Assembly: GCA_013287815.1 (NCBI GenBank)
Contig: JABDDC010000011.1
Location: 1 to 42,332, forward strand
Source of the DNA: Chlamydiota bacterium
GTDB taxonomy: Bacteria; Chlamydiota; Chlamydiia; Chlamydiales; Parachlamydiaceae
DNA: 42,332 bases
Reading direction: 5' to 3'
The position numbers and the translations under genes were made by a program. The notes under the pieces were generated by a model. It saw only the letters and a program-made list of their open reading frames with translations, had not been told where the DNA came from and made no database searches. This document shows, piece by piece, positions 8,371-17,800 of this stretch. Positions within the stretch are counted from its first letter, which is position 1. Each line of letters starts with the position of its first letter.

Positions 8371-11300
8371 CTACCCTTTCGCTTTCTGCAGAGTATAAGT
8401 CGGTTTACGAATGTCGCCTTCGATAGTGACAGTGAAGAGCTCGGCGATCTTGAAGATGAGGTTGTATTGTTTCATCCGGATCCGAACGGAGAGGTTGCCA
8501 TCCATATCCATCCAAGATGATGTGTAATCTGACAAATAGAATTTGGATCCACGACCTTCACTGTAGACATCTTTCATCTTATTCAGGTAGAAGCGTCCAT
8601 CTTGAAGGTTAAAATAAATATTGCCCGTGACAGGGTTGAGGACGCTGGGATCGAGTCCCAAGCGGAGAATGATTTCGTTGGGGATAGCAAAGAGCGGATG
8701 AATGAAGTTTTTACGAGCGGTATTTTGGAAATGGAGTCCCCCACTAGCTTTCCAGGTGGATAGATCGGACAGGTAACCATTAAAATTTTGCAAATCGATT
8801 TTTTTAAAGACCAGATTCTTGAATCGGGGCGACATGGAGGTCCCTTCAGCCGGATTGTAAAGTACTGACGGCCTAAACTTTTTAATAATTGTCTGGGGAA
8901 TCTGCAAGAACCAGTCATCGAGATCGGGATTACGCGCAGCAATAATACTTGGCGCAAAGAGGGTACCGGAGGGGTCATCGATCGTGAGGTTGTTCATCTC
9001 CAGGCGATCGGGAGAATAATTAATGCCTGCTTCCACACGGCTAAATTGATATCCTTTTACCGTGGTGTCGACACCGGTCATTTTCCCCCGGAAGAAAAGT
9101 TTATCTAAAAGAGGCTTGGGTGATTTCGGATTGATCCAATAAAATCCTTCCATCACGTGTGTTGAGCCAAGGCCCAATCCCTGGATTTTTTTCTCTGTTT
9201 CATTTGTGAAAAGTGGAGAGAGGGAATTAAAATCGATCTCCACTTTTCCCTGGAGGATATTCCATTCGGCCTTCGTTGAACCGCTATCATTAGAAATCAG
9301 GTCACAGCGCAGTCCAGCAAACTCGCCCTGAATTGATTTTAAGAACATTTCATTGTTGTCCTTTACCCAGAAAATTCTCATTGGACTGACAGCGCTCTGA
9401 TCATTAAAAACGATATTTCCAGAATCAAATGCAGGCCATCGGCTTTGAGAGATAATCTGGAAGGGGTATCGGTTCAAGTTGGTGTGAGTGGAAAACTGAA
9501 AGATATCGTTGTGCAGTTTGACTTCGAGATTTTTTAAATCGTAGATTTCCCCTTTGTAGACGCATAAGTTGACTTTGGCATTGAGAAGGCACTGTTCCGG
9601 AAAGAAATCCCCTTGCAAACCAAGGAGCAATGTCTCCCCATCGTTGAATCCCAATGAATTTACTTTCCACTTATCTTCTTCTGGCTGAAATTCAGCAAAT
9701 GCATTGAGCTTATCCCATTGAAACTGATCGACAATCCACTTATTATCCCTACGCTTTCCCTTGATTGATAAATGATGAGTATCAGGTGAGTTGATCTCTA
9801 TCTCACTGCCTACCAGGCTGTATTCAAGCGATTTATCCGATGGCTGATAAGCAATATTGAGACGCATCTTCCCTTCTACCGGATCCAGCGGAGCAATTTT
9901 TTCTATTAACTGTGGAGAAAAACAAAGCAGACCCGACTTTTGGAAACGGGAAAGATTTTTGACTAGTGGCTGCAGATCGAAAAAAGATTCAAATTTGAAA
10001 GCTTCGAAATCCGATCCATAGAGCCTACATACAAATGTTTGTGGATAAATGCGGCTGACATGCGACAACGATTGATTGACATTGACATGGCGTAAGCCGG
10101 AATCTTGCAGCTTGGTACTAGCAACGATGCGCATCAGCTCATGATCCTGGTCTTTCACACTGACGTCAAAATCAACATCCTGATTCTTGATATCGATAAA
10201 GCGGATATGGTTTCCAACGAACTGATACTCTTCTACCTGACGAGGCTTTCCTATTAAGAGACTCCCCTGAATGTCGCTAAATTCAAGTACCCTTTTATCA
10301 TGGTGATAATCGACATCTAAATAAAGACCTTTGAGGGACATATCAGCGCTTTCAAAAGGGAGCCATCCATGGCTAATGCTTCCCTGGATATCAGCCTTAA
10401 GCCGATAGTCATACGGGGTGAATTCAAAGGCCAGTTCCAAGCCCCCATTTCGGCCTGACAGATCCCCTTCAAGTGTGAGCTGGCTTAGTAATGTTCCAAT
10501 CGCCTTTTCCATGTTTAATTTGGACAGCAACTTTTGCATTTGAGATATCTTACCAATGATAATGGGACTATGAACAGCGAGATTGAAGATACCTGGCTCC
10601 GGATCGCTATAATCGAGATCAAGCGATCCGGAAAAATACACATCATTGCAATAGGCTTCCAGAGAATGGATAGCCAGGAAGTGGTCTTTGAAGTTAACAG
10701 TGCCGAAGATATCATCAAAGTGCAATCCATTATTTTTTTCATAATATGAGGCACTATAAAGAGGGAGTTCACCATGATGGGAATAGTTAGTCAAATCGAT
10801 CTCATGAAAGGCTAGGAAGTCTCCTGGGATAGGTGAATGAGTTTTTTTCGCTTCTATTAGCAGATTTTCATTTTCCAATTTAATGTTGTCGACATCATAT
10901 TTGACCGTCAACTTATTATCGTCTAAAGTGCCCTTAAACTCACCTATACCTGATAATTCCAAAACCCCCGTCTGGAAGAGAAATGGGGAAATATATTTCT
11001 CTAAAGGGATATTTCTTGCAGTAAACCAACCTGACAAAATGGTCATATTATGCTTCAGTTGGCTGCCAAAGTGGATCACATCGTAATTGTCGGAGAGGCC
11101 TTTCCTGATATGGACTGCGCCCGAAAGTTCCAGATCATCCCCATTCTTTTTAACAGATCCGGAAATACCCAGCCTGTCGTCAGCAAAATGACTATTCAAT
11201 CCCTTCTCAAGCTTTTCAGGCATCAACTTAGCGACATCTTTCAACTTCCCTTCCAGGTTAAATGTGAACAGCTCATTGGGTTTCATCCAATTAAAGATCA

Positions 11301-12084
11301 ATGAACCTTTAAGTCCGGACAGCTGCAAATTAATCATCGAATCAGTCAGGCTGACGGTTCCAAGTGACATTTGCCCTTCAAAATAAGGTTTTTGGTCCTT
11401 GGGAAAAACGGCCTTCAGTTTTCCATTCATCACTCCGGAAGGGATCGACCAATGGTCAAGAGCTGGGAAAAATGTCTTTGCTATGGAGACGAAAGGGGTG
11501 CAGTTAAGAGCAATACAGTTGAGATCAATCTCAAAACCATCTTTGTGACTTAAAGCAGCGAGATGGAACACGTTTTCACTCAAAACCGGATGGCCAAAAC
11601 TGGCTCTTAAATGGCCTTCCCATTGGCTATCGACCATTAAATCAAAATGGAGCGGCAGGTGCAGAGTTGAAAATGACAATAATCCGCCTTTCACACTGAC
11701 ATTGGGATGGACTTCAAGCCAGCTGTTTTTAGGACTCGACAATTCCCGGGCAAGATTCAAATCCCTCAACCGTTCTTGCGCTTCTTCTAGTTGGACAAAG
11801 GGGCTTTCCAATTCAACAAAAAGATCGACTTTTCGATTGGTGATGTCCAGCAGATAGCCAAGTACCATCTTTTCAGCAGAAAAATTATTTTTGAAACTAG
11901 GGCCAACAAAAGTGAGCCTTCCCCCATCAATAAAAACATCTTTATATTGCAATGGATGACCAAATTGCGACTCAAAGTAGATCTGGAAGGCAGATTTTAA
12001 TAAATAAGTATGAATGGAGTGGTGAAAAATTAATGCGGTCAAAACAATGCCCATCAAGGTGAAAATGAAAATTTTCTTGATCAT
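8371..12084 (-). CDS. AsmA/TamB-type (DUF3971-like) envelope protein
   Basis: A 1237-aa protein with one N-terminal membrane anchor (about 3-23) followed by a long, β-rich repetitive body. The body ends in a TamB/AsmA-like tail (LSVRIRMKQYNLIFKIAELF... IEGDIRKPTYTLQKA). The pattern of short alternating hydrophobic strands with many G-D-L and F-x-G turns is typical of bridge-like AsmA-clan proteins, which sit in the inner membrane, span the periplasm and are proposed to carry phospholipids to the outer membrane. The start is taken at ATG 12084; a TTG two codons upstream (12090) has better spacing from AAGGA and is an alternative. It is intact and long for the clan. Identification rests on overall character rather than a single motif. 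Confidence 0.7.
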   Translation of the reverse strand: MIKKIFIFTLMGIVLTALIFHHSIHTYLLKSAFQIYFESQFGHPLQYKDVFIDGGRLTFVGPSFKNNFSAEKMVLGYLLDITNRKVDLFVELESPFVQLEEAQERLRDLNLARELSSPKNSWLEVHPNVSVKGGLLSFSTLHLPLHFDLMVDSQWEGHLRASFGHPVLSENVFHLAALSHKDGFEIDLNCIALNCTPFVSIAKTFFPALDHWSIPSGVMNGKLKAVFPKDQKPYFEGQMSLGTVSLTDSMINLQLSGLKGSLIFNWMKPNELFTFNLEGKLKDVAKLMPEKLEKGLNSHFADDRLGISGSVKKNGDDLELSGAVHIRKGLSDNYDVIHFGSQLKHNMTILSGWFTARNIPLEKYISPFLFQTGVLELSGIGEFKGTLDDNKLTVKYDVDNIKLENENLLIEAKKTHSPIPGDFLAFHEIDLTNYSHHGELPLYSASYYEKNNGLHFDDIFGTVNFKDHFLAIHSLEAYCNDVYFSGSLDLDYSDPEPGIFNLAVHSPIIIGKISQMQKLLSKLNMEKAIGTLLSQLTLEGDLSGRNGGLELAFEFTPYDYRLKADIQGSISHGWLPFESADMSLKGLYLDVDYHHDKRVLEFSDIQGSLLIGKPRQVEEYQFVGNHIRFIDIKNQDVDFDVSVKDQDHELMRIVASTKLQDSGLRHVNVNQSLSHVSRIYPQTFVCRLYGSDFEAFKFESFFDLQPLVKNLSRFQKSGLLCFSPQLIEKIAPLDPVEGKMRLNIAYQPSDKSLEYSLVGSEIEINSPDTHHLSIKGKRRDNKWIVDQFQWDKLNAFAEFQPEEDKWKVNSLGFNDGETLLLGLQGDFFPEQCLLNAKVNLCVYKGEIYDLKNLEVKLHNDIFQFSTHTNLNRYPFQIISQSRWPAFDSGNIVFNDQSAVSPMRIFWVKDNNEMFLKSIQGEFAGLRCDLISNDSGSTKAEWNILQGKVEIDFNSLSPLFTNETEKKIQGLGLGSTHVMEGFYWINPKSPKPLLDKLFFRGKMTGVDTTVKGYQFSRVEAGINYSPDRLEMNNLTIDDPSGTLFAPSIIAARNPDLDDWFLQIPQTIIKKFRPSVLYNPAEGTSMSPRFKNLVFKKIDLQNFNGYLSDLSTWKASGGLHFQNTARKNFIHPLFAIPNEIILRLGLDPSVLNPVTGNIYFNLQDGRFYLNKMKDVYSEGRGSKFYLSDYTSSWMDMDGNLSVRIRMKQYNLIFKIAELFTVTIEGDIRKPTYTLQKAKG

Positions 12085-12182
12085 GCGCAATTATTTCCTT
12101 GAGTACCTTAATATCATATGGTATAGAATAGCAAGATATAGAATAACAATAACTAATTTTCTTTTGGAGTATTTTATTATCT

Positions 12183-12677
12183 ATGACTCTTAAAGCATCT
12201 ATCTTAACTCTTTCTTTTGGACAGGATGTTTTGCAACTTTGCTTGCACGATAACGCCCCCGTTGTTGAGTACCAAGATAAGGTTTATAAACACCTATGGA
12301 ATTTAGTAGAAGAGGTTAAAGACCTTTCCAATCTCTCTCATATTAATATTTTTGCACTTGTCGCTAATTTTTTCTGGAAAGGGACCGAATTTCAATACAT
12401 AGAATCCATCCCCGATTACCAGAAGCAATACCACGACAGGATTAATTACGAAAGGCAATACTCGGCCGACGTCTTTGAATTCCGCCTGACAGACTACAAG
12501 ATCTTTGATGTTTCAGTAATGCATGAGCCAATAATTGAAGAAGGGCAAATTATTTTCTTTGTCTGCAACCTCAGCAACGGACTCCCCTATCGAGTAGTGG
12601 CACCCTTCCCCTACAATGTTACCTCAACACTTGTCCATTATCAAATCCTTCCATTTTTAGAAGAAGAGAAGAATTGA
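12183..12677 (+). CDS. Unrecognised 164-aa protein coupled to carbonic anhydrase
   Basis: I do not recognise this protein. It is acidic, has no signal peptide or membrane span, and is rich in Tyr and Phe (for example YQKQYHDRINYERQYSADVFEF). It looks like a compact mixed α/β domain of about 160 residues ending EEEKN. Its stop overlaps the start of the carbonic anhydrase (ATTGA at 12673-12677), so translation of the two is coupled and a related function is plausible. The upstream region is AT-rich, and a GGAG lies about 14 bases before the ATG. Confidence 0.75.
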   Translation: MTLKASILTLSFGQDVLQLCLHDNAPVVEYQDKVYKHLWNLVEEVKDLSNLSHINIFALVANFFWKGTEFQYIESIPDYQKQYHDRINYERQYSADVFEFRLTDYKIFDVSVMHEPIIEEGQIIFFVCNLSNGLPYRVVAPFPYNVTSTLVHYQILPFLEEEKN

Positions 12678-13306
12678 AAAATCTAATTCAAGGCATCGTC
12701 GAATTTAGAAAAAACCTTTCTGACGAAAGGCGCTCCCTCTTTGCCAAATTGGCCCTCGGCCAAAAGCCCGACACCCTCTTCATTGCCTGCTCAGACAGCC
12801 GTGTCGTCCCCAACCTGTTTGCATCGACCAATCCAGGCGACCTGTTTGTTTTGCGAAACATTGGCAACCTCGTCCCTCCCGCTACTTCTTCTGATCAGGA
12901 TAATAGCGCCTCGGCCGTCATCGAATTCTCCATCTTCTCCCTTAAGGTATCCGACATCATTGTCTGCGGACACTCCGAATGCGCCGCAATGCAGATGCTG
13001 TGCAAAGGCGAATACTCTCATTCTTGCCCACATGTCTCCTCGTGGCTGAAATTCGGTGAAGAATCACTTAACAAAATGAAAAAAGGTTTTACGATCAACC
13101 CAGCATTGTCCGAGCACAACCAGCTTTCGCAGATCAATGTGCTGCAGCAAATAGAACACATTAAAAGTTATCCTTTCATCAGCGAACGTATTGATAAAAA
13201 AGAACTGCGTGTGCACGGATGGTGGTTCGACATCGCTCAAGCCGATGTCTACTGCTACGAACCGGAACTCAATCAGTTCGTCCTGATTGATGATAAAGAA
13301 GCCTAG
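12674..13306 (+). CDS. β-class carbonic anhydrase
   Basis: A 210-aa enzyme with the canonical zinc ligands: ACSDSR (Cys39, Asp41, Arg43) and GHSECAAM (His100, Cys103). VLRNIGN (59-65) is also typical. It interconverts CO2 and bicarbonate in the cytoplasm, supplying bicarbonate to carboxylases such as acetyl-CoA carboxylase. The start is a TTG overlapping the stop of the preceding gene; no better ATG exists before the Cys39 motif. The 3' end directly abuts a decayed IS66-like transposase on the opposite strand, so the last residues (about LIDDKEA) might be altered by the insertion, although length is close to normal. Confidence 0.9.
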   Translation: MKNLIQGIVEFRKNLSDERRSLFAKLALGQKPDTLFIACSDSRVVPNLFASTNPGDLFVLRNIGNLVPPATSSDQDNSASAVIEFSIFSLKVSDIIVCGHSECAAMQMLCKGEYSHSCPHVSSWLKFGEESLNKMKKGFTINPALSEHNQLSQINVLQQIEHIKSYPFISERIDKKELRVHGWWFDIAQADVYCYEPELNQFVLIDDKEA

Positions 13307-14534
13307 CAAATTACTGCTCGCTAGATATTCTGCAATCAATTCGGAGAGGGGTTGTATTTGACCTAGTTTTCCAGTGCGGTCTCGTAAATATTCCCAAAAA
13401 CACACTCCAAGCTTTTTGCACGTTTTCTTCAGGCTTGCAAAAGTATCCCTAGTCTTTCTCCCAAGCATGCTTCTCGTACTTCCGGAAATTTTTCTCTTTT
13501 TTACGTATTCACGAATATCTCGCTCGCTGTCGTTGTTATGTAGCGCCAATCCTGGATAATCTAATACCTTTAAAAGTCCTTCTCTTCTTGAAAGAGTGTT
13601 TTTTAACAAATCGTTGATTGCATTGCTCTCTGTTTTGCAGCTGAAAAGACCATCGAATTGCTCTTCGATTAGCTTTCGCAATTCTTGGCTTGGCATTTTT
13701 TTATATTCTTTCAGTTGTTCGTAGAGATTCCAGATAACATCTCGAATACCATTGATCAAATCTTTCTCATCCTCGGTCAGAGAAATGAACTTTCTATAAT
13801 GTCGTTCTTCATGAATCCAACATAAACCATGTATCAAAATATTAAACTGCCCAGCTGCATCACTCATGATCAACATGTTGGGCTTTAATCCGTGAGAAAT
13901 TGCACTCCCCAGTAAGGCCGCTTCCGTCGCAATTCTCTGATCCCTTTCTGAAGTGATTCCATTTTTCTTTAAAAATCGTTCCCATGCCTTTTTATCCGTA
14001 AATCTCTTGTCCGCATGGTCATCCAATTTTACCTGTGCTCTTTCGCTGATACCTTGATCAAATGCATATAGCAGGGCGTCTTCTGACAGATGGTGTTTCA
14101 TAAACAGCCAAACGGTATTTAATTTTTAAGGCTTCAATATTTAGCTCTTCAACGTGAAAATCTGAATATCCTTTAAACCGGGATCCTTCAGGGACATTTG
14201 GAGGGGTAATGATGATTTCTTCGTGTCTGATTTTTTTGATACCCACTATTGGGGAAACAGTTGTCCTTTGCTTAGTATTGCTATTGTCGTCACCTTTATC
14301 ACCTTTACCTAAGGTTGCGGGAGGGAATTTGGGTCGAGACTTTTGACCTTTTAGCCGATCGATTTCCTCTTTGAGTTGCTTAACTGTTTCTTGGAGATCT
14401 AAGACCATACGTGCGAGTAATTCATTCCGTTCAACGAGTTGTTTGTTGACAGCTTTCAGCTCGACATTTTCGGCTTTTAGTTCGGCAAAAGAAAAATTTT
14501 GGTCTTGCTCTTGAATATCTTGCATGACGGTCAA
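13307..14534 (-). pseudogene. IS66-like transposase, internally deleted
   Basis: The N-terminal piece (14534 down to about 14105) starts with a leucine-zipper-like coiled coil and then KSRPKFPPATLGKG and EGSRFKGYSDFHVEELNI, typical of the IS66-like group. The C-terminal piece (from about 14101) has ERDQRIATEAALLGS, SDAAGQFNI, LCWIHEERHYRKF, LHNNDSERDIREYVKKRKISGSTRS and DTFASLKKTCKKLG, the DDE catalytic half. The region between (the first part of the catalytic core) is missing and the reading frame shifts at the join near 14100. The C-terminal ORF then runs without a stop into the antisense strand of the carbonic anhydrase gene, ending only at 13064, so its natural end was lost. It is a dead mobile element. 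Confidence 0.85.
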
Positions 14535-14599
14535 GATATTTGATAAGAAAATTTAAATCAAAATAAAAGTAACGGCCAAATGAAAAATTTTATTCTTAG

Positions 14600-14667
14600 A
14601 AACTCATGGAGCAATAGATTTGAGGCCGTAGCGAAGCGAAGGCAGCAAATCTATTGCGCCATGAGTT
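14600..14667. repeat. Hairpin beside the IS66-like remnant
   Basis: AAACTCATGGAGCAATAGATTT (14600-14621, here described by its ends) pairs with 14647-14667, leaving one mismatch and a 25-base loop containing GTAGCGAAGCGAAGG. It lies 66 bp beyond the start of the transposase remnant and about 140 bp upstream of the giant gene. It may be part of the IS end or a leader structure. Confidence 0.65.
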
Positions 14668-14733
14668 TTTGAGAAGTTACCAATAACGAATAAAATAAAC
14701 GGGCAAAATAAAATAATTGAAATTTCTATTAAA

Positions 14734-14768
14734 ATAGTAGTATAAAATTGCATAGTAGTATAAAATTG
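14734..14768 (+). repeat. Tandem 17-bp repeat upstream of the giant gene
   Basis: ATAGTAGTATAAAATTG occurs twice, at 14734-14750 and 14752-14768, with a period of 18 bp. Each copy contains TATAAA, so the repeat may duplicate a -10-like element. It is 43 bp before the giant gene start, and AGGA at about 14798 is a usable ribosome binding site. Confidence 0.8.
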
Positions 14769-14810
14769 TTAGGAAATATAATTATTTTAAACTGAATTAG
14801 GATAAATAAT

Positions 14811-17800
14811 ATGAATAATTTTAATGTTAATCTATATCAATTTAATAATCGCTCGCCACAATTTCTTGAGAGAGGTGAAACTGATGACCAATCACTACTG
14901 GCAAAAAACAGCCAATTGTCCAAGGCGCGGCCCTCAATTCAAACGACTAATCGGATCATCAAGCTGATCGCAAAAGTTTTTTCGGCTATACGGATTTTTT
15001 TTAACTCACTGATTGGCAATGCTCCAGTAAACCTTTTTGAAGTTGCTTCGGCGCTGCGCAATCCACAAATTAAGGAAAGTGCCGGCCTTGTTAACTATCT
15101 TGAACGCTTTATCCAAAGCGATACAAGCTCTTCTCCACAATTCAAGGAATGCGTCAGCAGGCTTCAGTGGCAATTAAATCAGATTGAAGACAATAAAAAA
15201 CAGCCCGACGAAATGACAAGACGCCGACAGGGAGTCCAGCTCATAGAAAAGCTCGTAAAAGAAGTGCACGCTCTCAAGCCCGGTGAGATGAGGCTCATCG
15301 TTGTCGATGACAAACCCGGAAACCAGCTCTTCTTCCTTTTCACCAAAGGGGATCATGATGTTGATTTTAAAGTCATTGGACGCGGCGAGCACCTTGTAGA
15401 GCTCTCGGGAGTCAAAGAAGCATATGTAGCCGGTAAGGTAATGATCCCCTCATCGATCCACTTCAGCAAAATCCCTGACAACCAGGCTCAGGACAAGCAA
15501 TGGCTGGGGGCTCTTCTGGCACAGTCGATGATGCAGCAGAGCTTTAGTTCGGAATCGTTCGATAAACTCACCTCCCATCTCACGTCTTATAAGCAACCGA
15601 TCCTCCAATTTAATAACCTTACTACTAAGACGGAACAGTTTTCCAAAGTATTTTGGACCGCTTTAAAACATGCCAGAGTCCCGGACACAGGTACAAATCC
15701 CTGGCAAACGAAAGTGACGATGAACCTATTGAAGCTTGAAACAGAGCTCAAAGCCCTCTTCGACCTATTTAATGAGTCTGCCGATACCCTTGTACTCGAT
15801 TCACAAAACTTTCGGGCGATAGAATCGATGCTCATCCTGGTAAGCCGGGAGATATGGTATGCTTATGAAAAGGGCTATCTGAGCAGGCCTTCTCTTGAGG
15901 AGATTGTCCCTGAGCTTACACGGATTCAGGAAGTGCTCTGCAAACAAAAAAAGGTGGTTATACCGGAACTCACAAAGTTGGGGAAATTAGACATGAGCGG
16001 CTATCTGCATGGAGAGCAAAGCTCTCTTGGCATCAAAGCCCCCATTGAAGCTGCGATTCCTCAACAGGTCTCAGTTCAGCCGCAAGTCGAGACGCGTCCC
16101 CCCCTTTCTGCGCCTGTGGCATCACTGATGGTCGAAAGAAAAGTAATCAATCCTATTAGGGATTTGGGAACCGCAAAGGCCAGCCTTGATGCCCTGGTCC
16201 GAAGCCCCACCATGCAAAGCCTTCTCGAAACGATCTATCAACTAGATTTTGCGGTTTATACGGAAAAGCCGGATTTCTTGAGATATATATATGAACCGAC
16301 CAATTCCTTTTGGTATTCAGCCACACAAGGAGAGGCTATCCAGATCATGGAACAGCTTAATAATCTCTCCGACTGGCTAGTAAGGCAAAAGAATGAAAAT
16401 AAGACTATTCCCCTTGATGCCTACGAGGTTCTGCTCAAGATGTCCGCCATTGTCCTTTTCCTGAACACCCGCTATTACAAAAGTACGGAATACGGCGACC
16501 ATGCCAAAGATATCACGAAATTCATTGAAGCCCTTTATAAGCTTCCTGCAAAAGGTTTCATGGGAAGCCTTTTTGGTGTTCTTGAGCATGAGCAGTACGA
16601 AAGAACAGGACATCGTCTTCATCCACTTAATGCTAAGACAGTAGCCGACCTCTCCATTGCTGCGAGAGGGCTTTCAGACGTCGAGGGTAGCCCCTCAGTT
16701 TCATATGAGCAAGCGAAAGAAAATATGCGCTGGTCTGTTAGACAATTAAAGCTTATTAAAGATACATCTTCTGAATACTACTCAAGCTTATCGGAATACT
16801 ACATGCCTTCAAAGATGGATCAATGGATGCGCCATATCAAGCACCCTTTCCTAGCTTTTGCTTATCGCAATGTGAATATCCACATTGGAGATCATCCGGC
16901 AAGCGGCACAAGATTTGATATCTTCGCTCCAAAAGTATCGGCAAGCGAAAAGGAGATGGAAAAACAAAAGCATGGCCAACATCTGCTCCGCAAGTTTGGA
17001 ATGCGAACCCAGGAAGCAATCTATGACGATCCTGAACAGGTAGCCAACCACCTGATCGATGACATGAACAAAATGATTAAGGATAAGCAAACATATCATT
17101 CAATAGGCGAGCCCTATCATGGAAAAATGCCCCATTCATTTTCGCGAGAAGAGATGCGCGACCTCCTTCTGTTGGCAATGAAACCGGCTCATATGGATAT
17201 TATCTCGTTCATGGAAAAGCATCCTCTTTTGATGAATCAGCCTGAAGTGAGAAACTATATTGACATGCTGTTCTTCGATCGCGAACTCATCCTAACCTTA
17301 AATAACTTTGAGCCATTTAGAAATGAGCTGCCTGAATCGATATCCTCAACTCTAAAGAAACTGGAACAGCGCATTTTTGGCAACAAACCCGAACATCATT
17401 TGATTCCTCAATATCTTTATCTGATTGATTTTAGTGAACGACTTAACTCGATCTATATCGGGCTGGGAATCAAAAACAACCGGTTTTATCTGAATGGTGC
17501 AAATAGGGTCGATCAACTTCTCATTAACATGATTTCTCAACCGGAGCTGTCCCTTTATCAGCATCAGATTCTCACTTTAGATTTGTCGCGTCTTCTCAAA
17601 AGTCCCTCTTTATCCGCCAATCAAATAAACAAGATCCTTCTCGATTACCTAATGTGGAAAAGTGTGACAGGAGATCCATTAGATCAGGATCCCCATCAGA
17701 CCCATTGGATCGAGTGGAAATATAAGGATTTTCTTGGTCAACTGGCACAAACAAGGCCTGCAGCAGAACACTACCAATATGTCCTTGACTCTTTCTGCTC

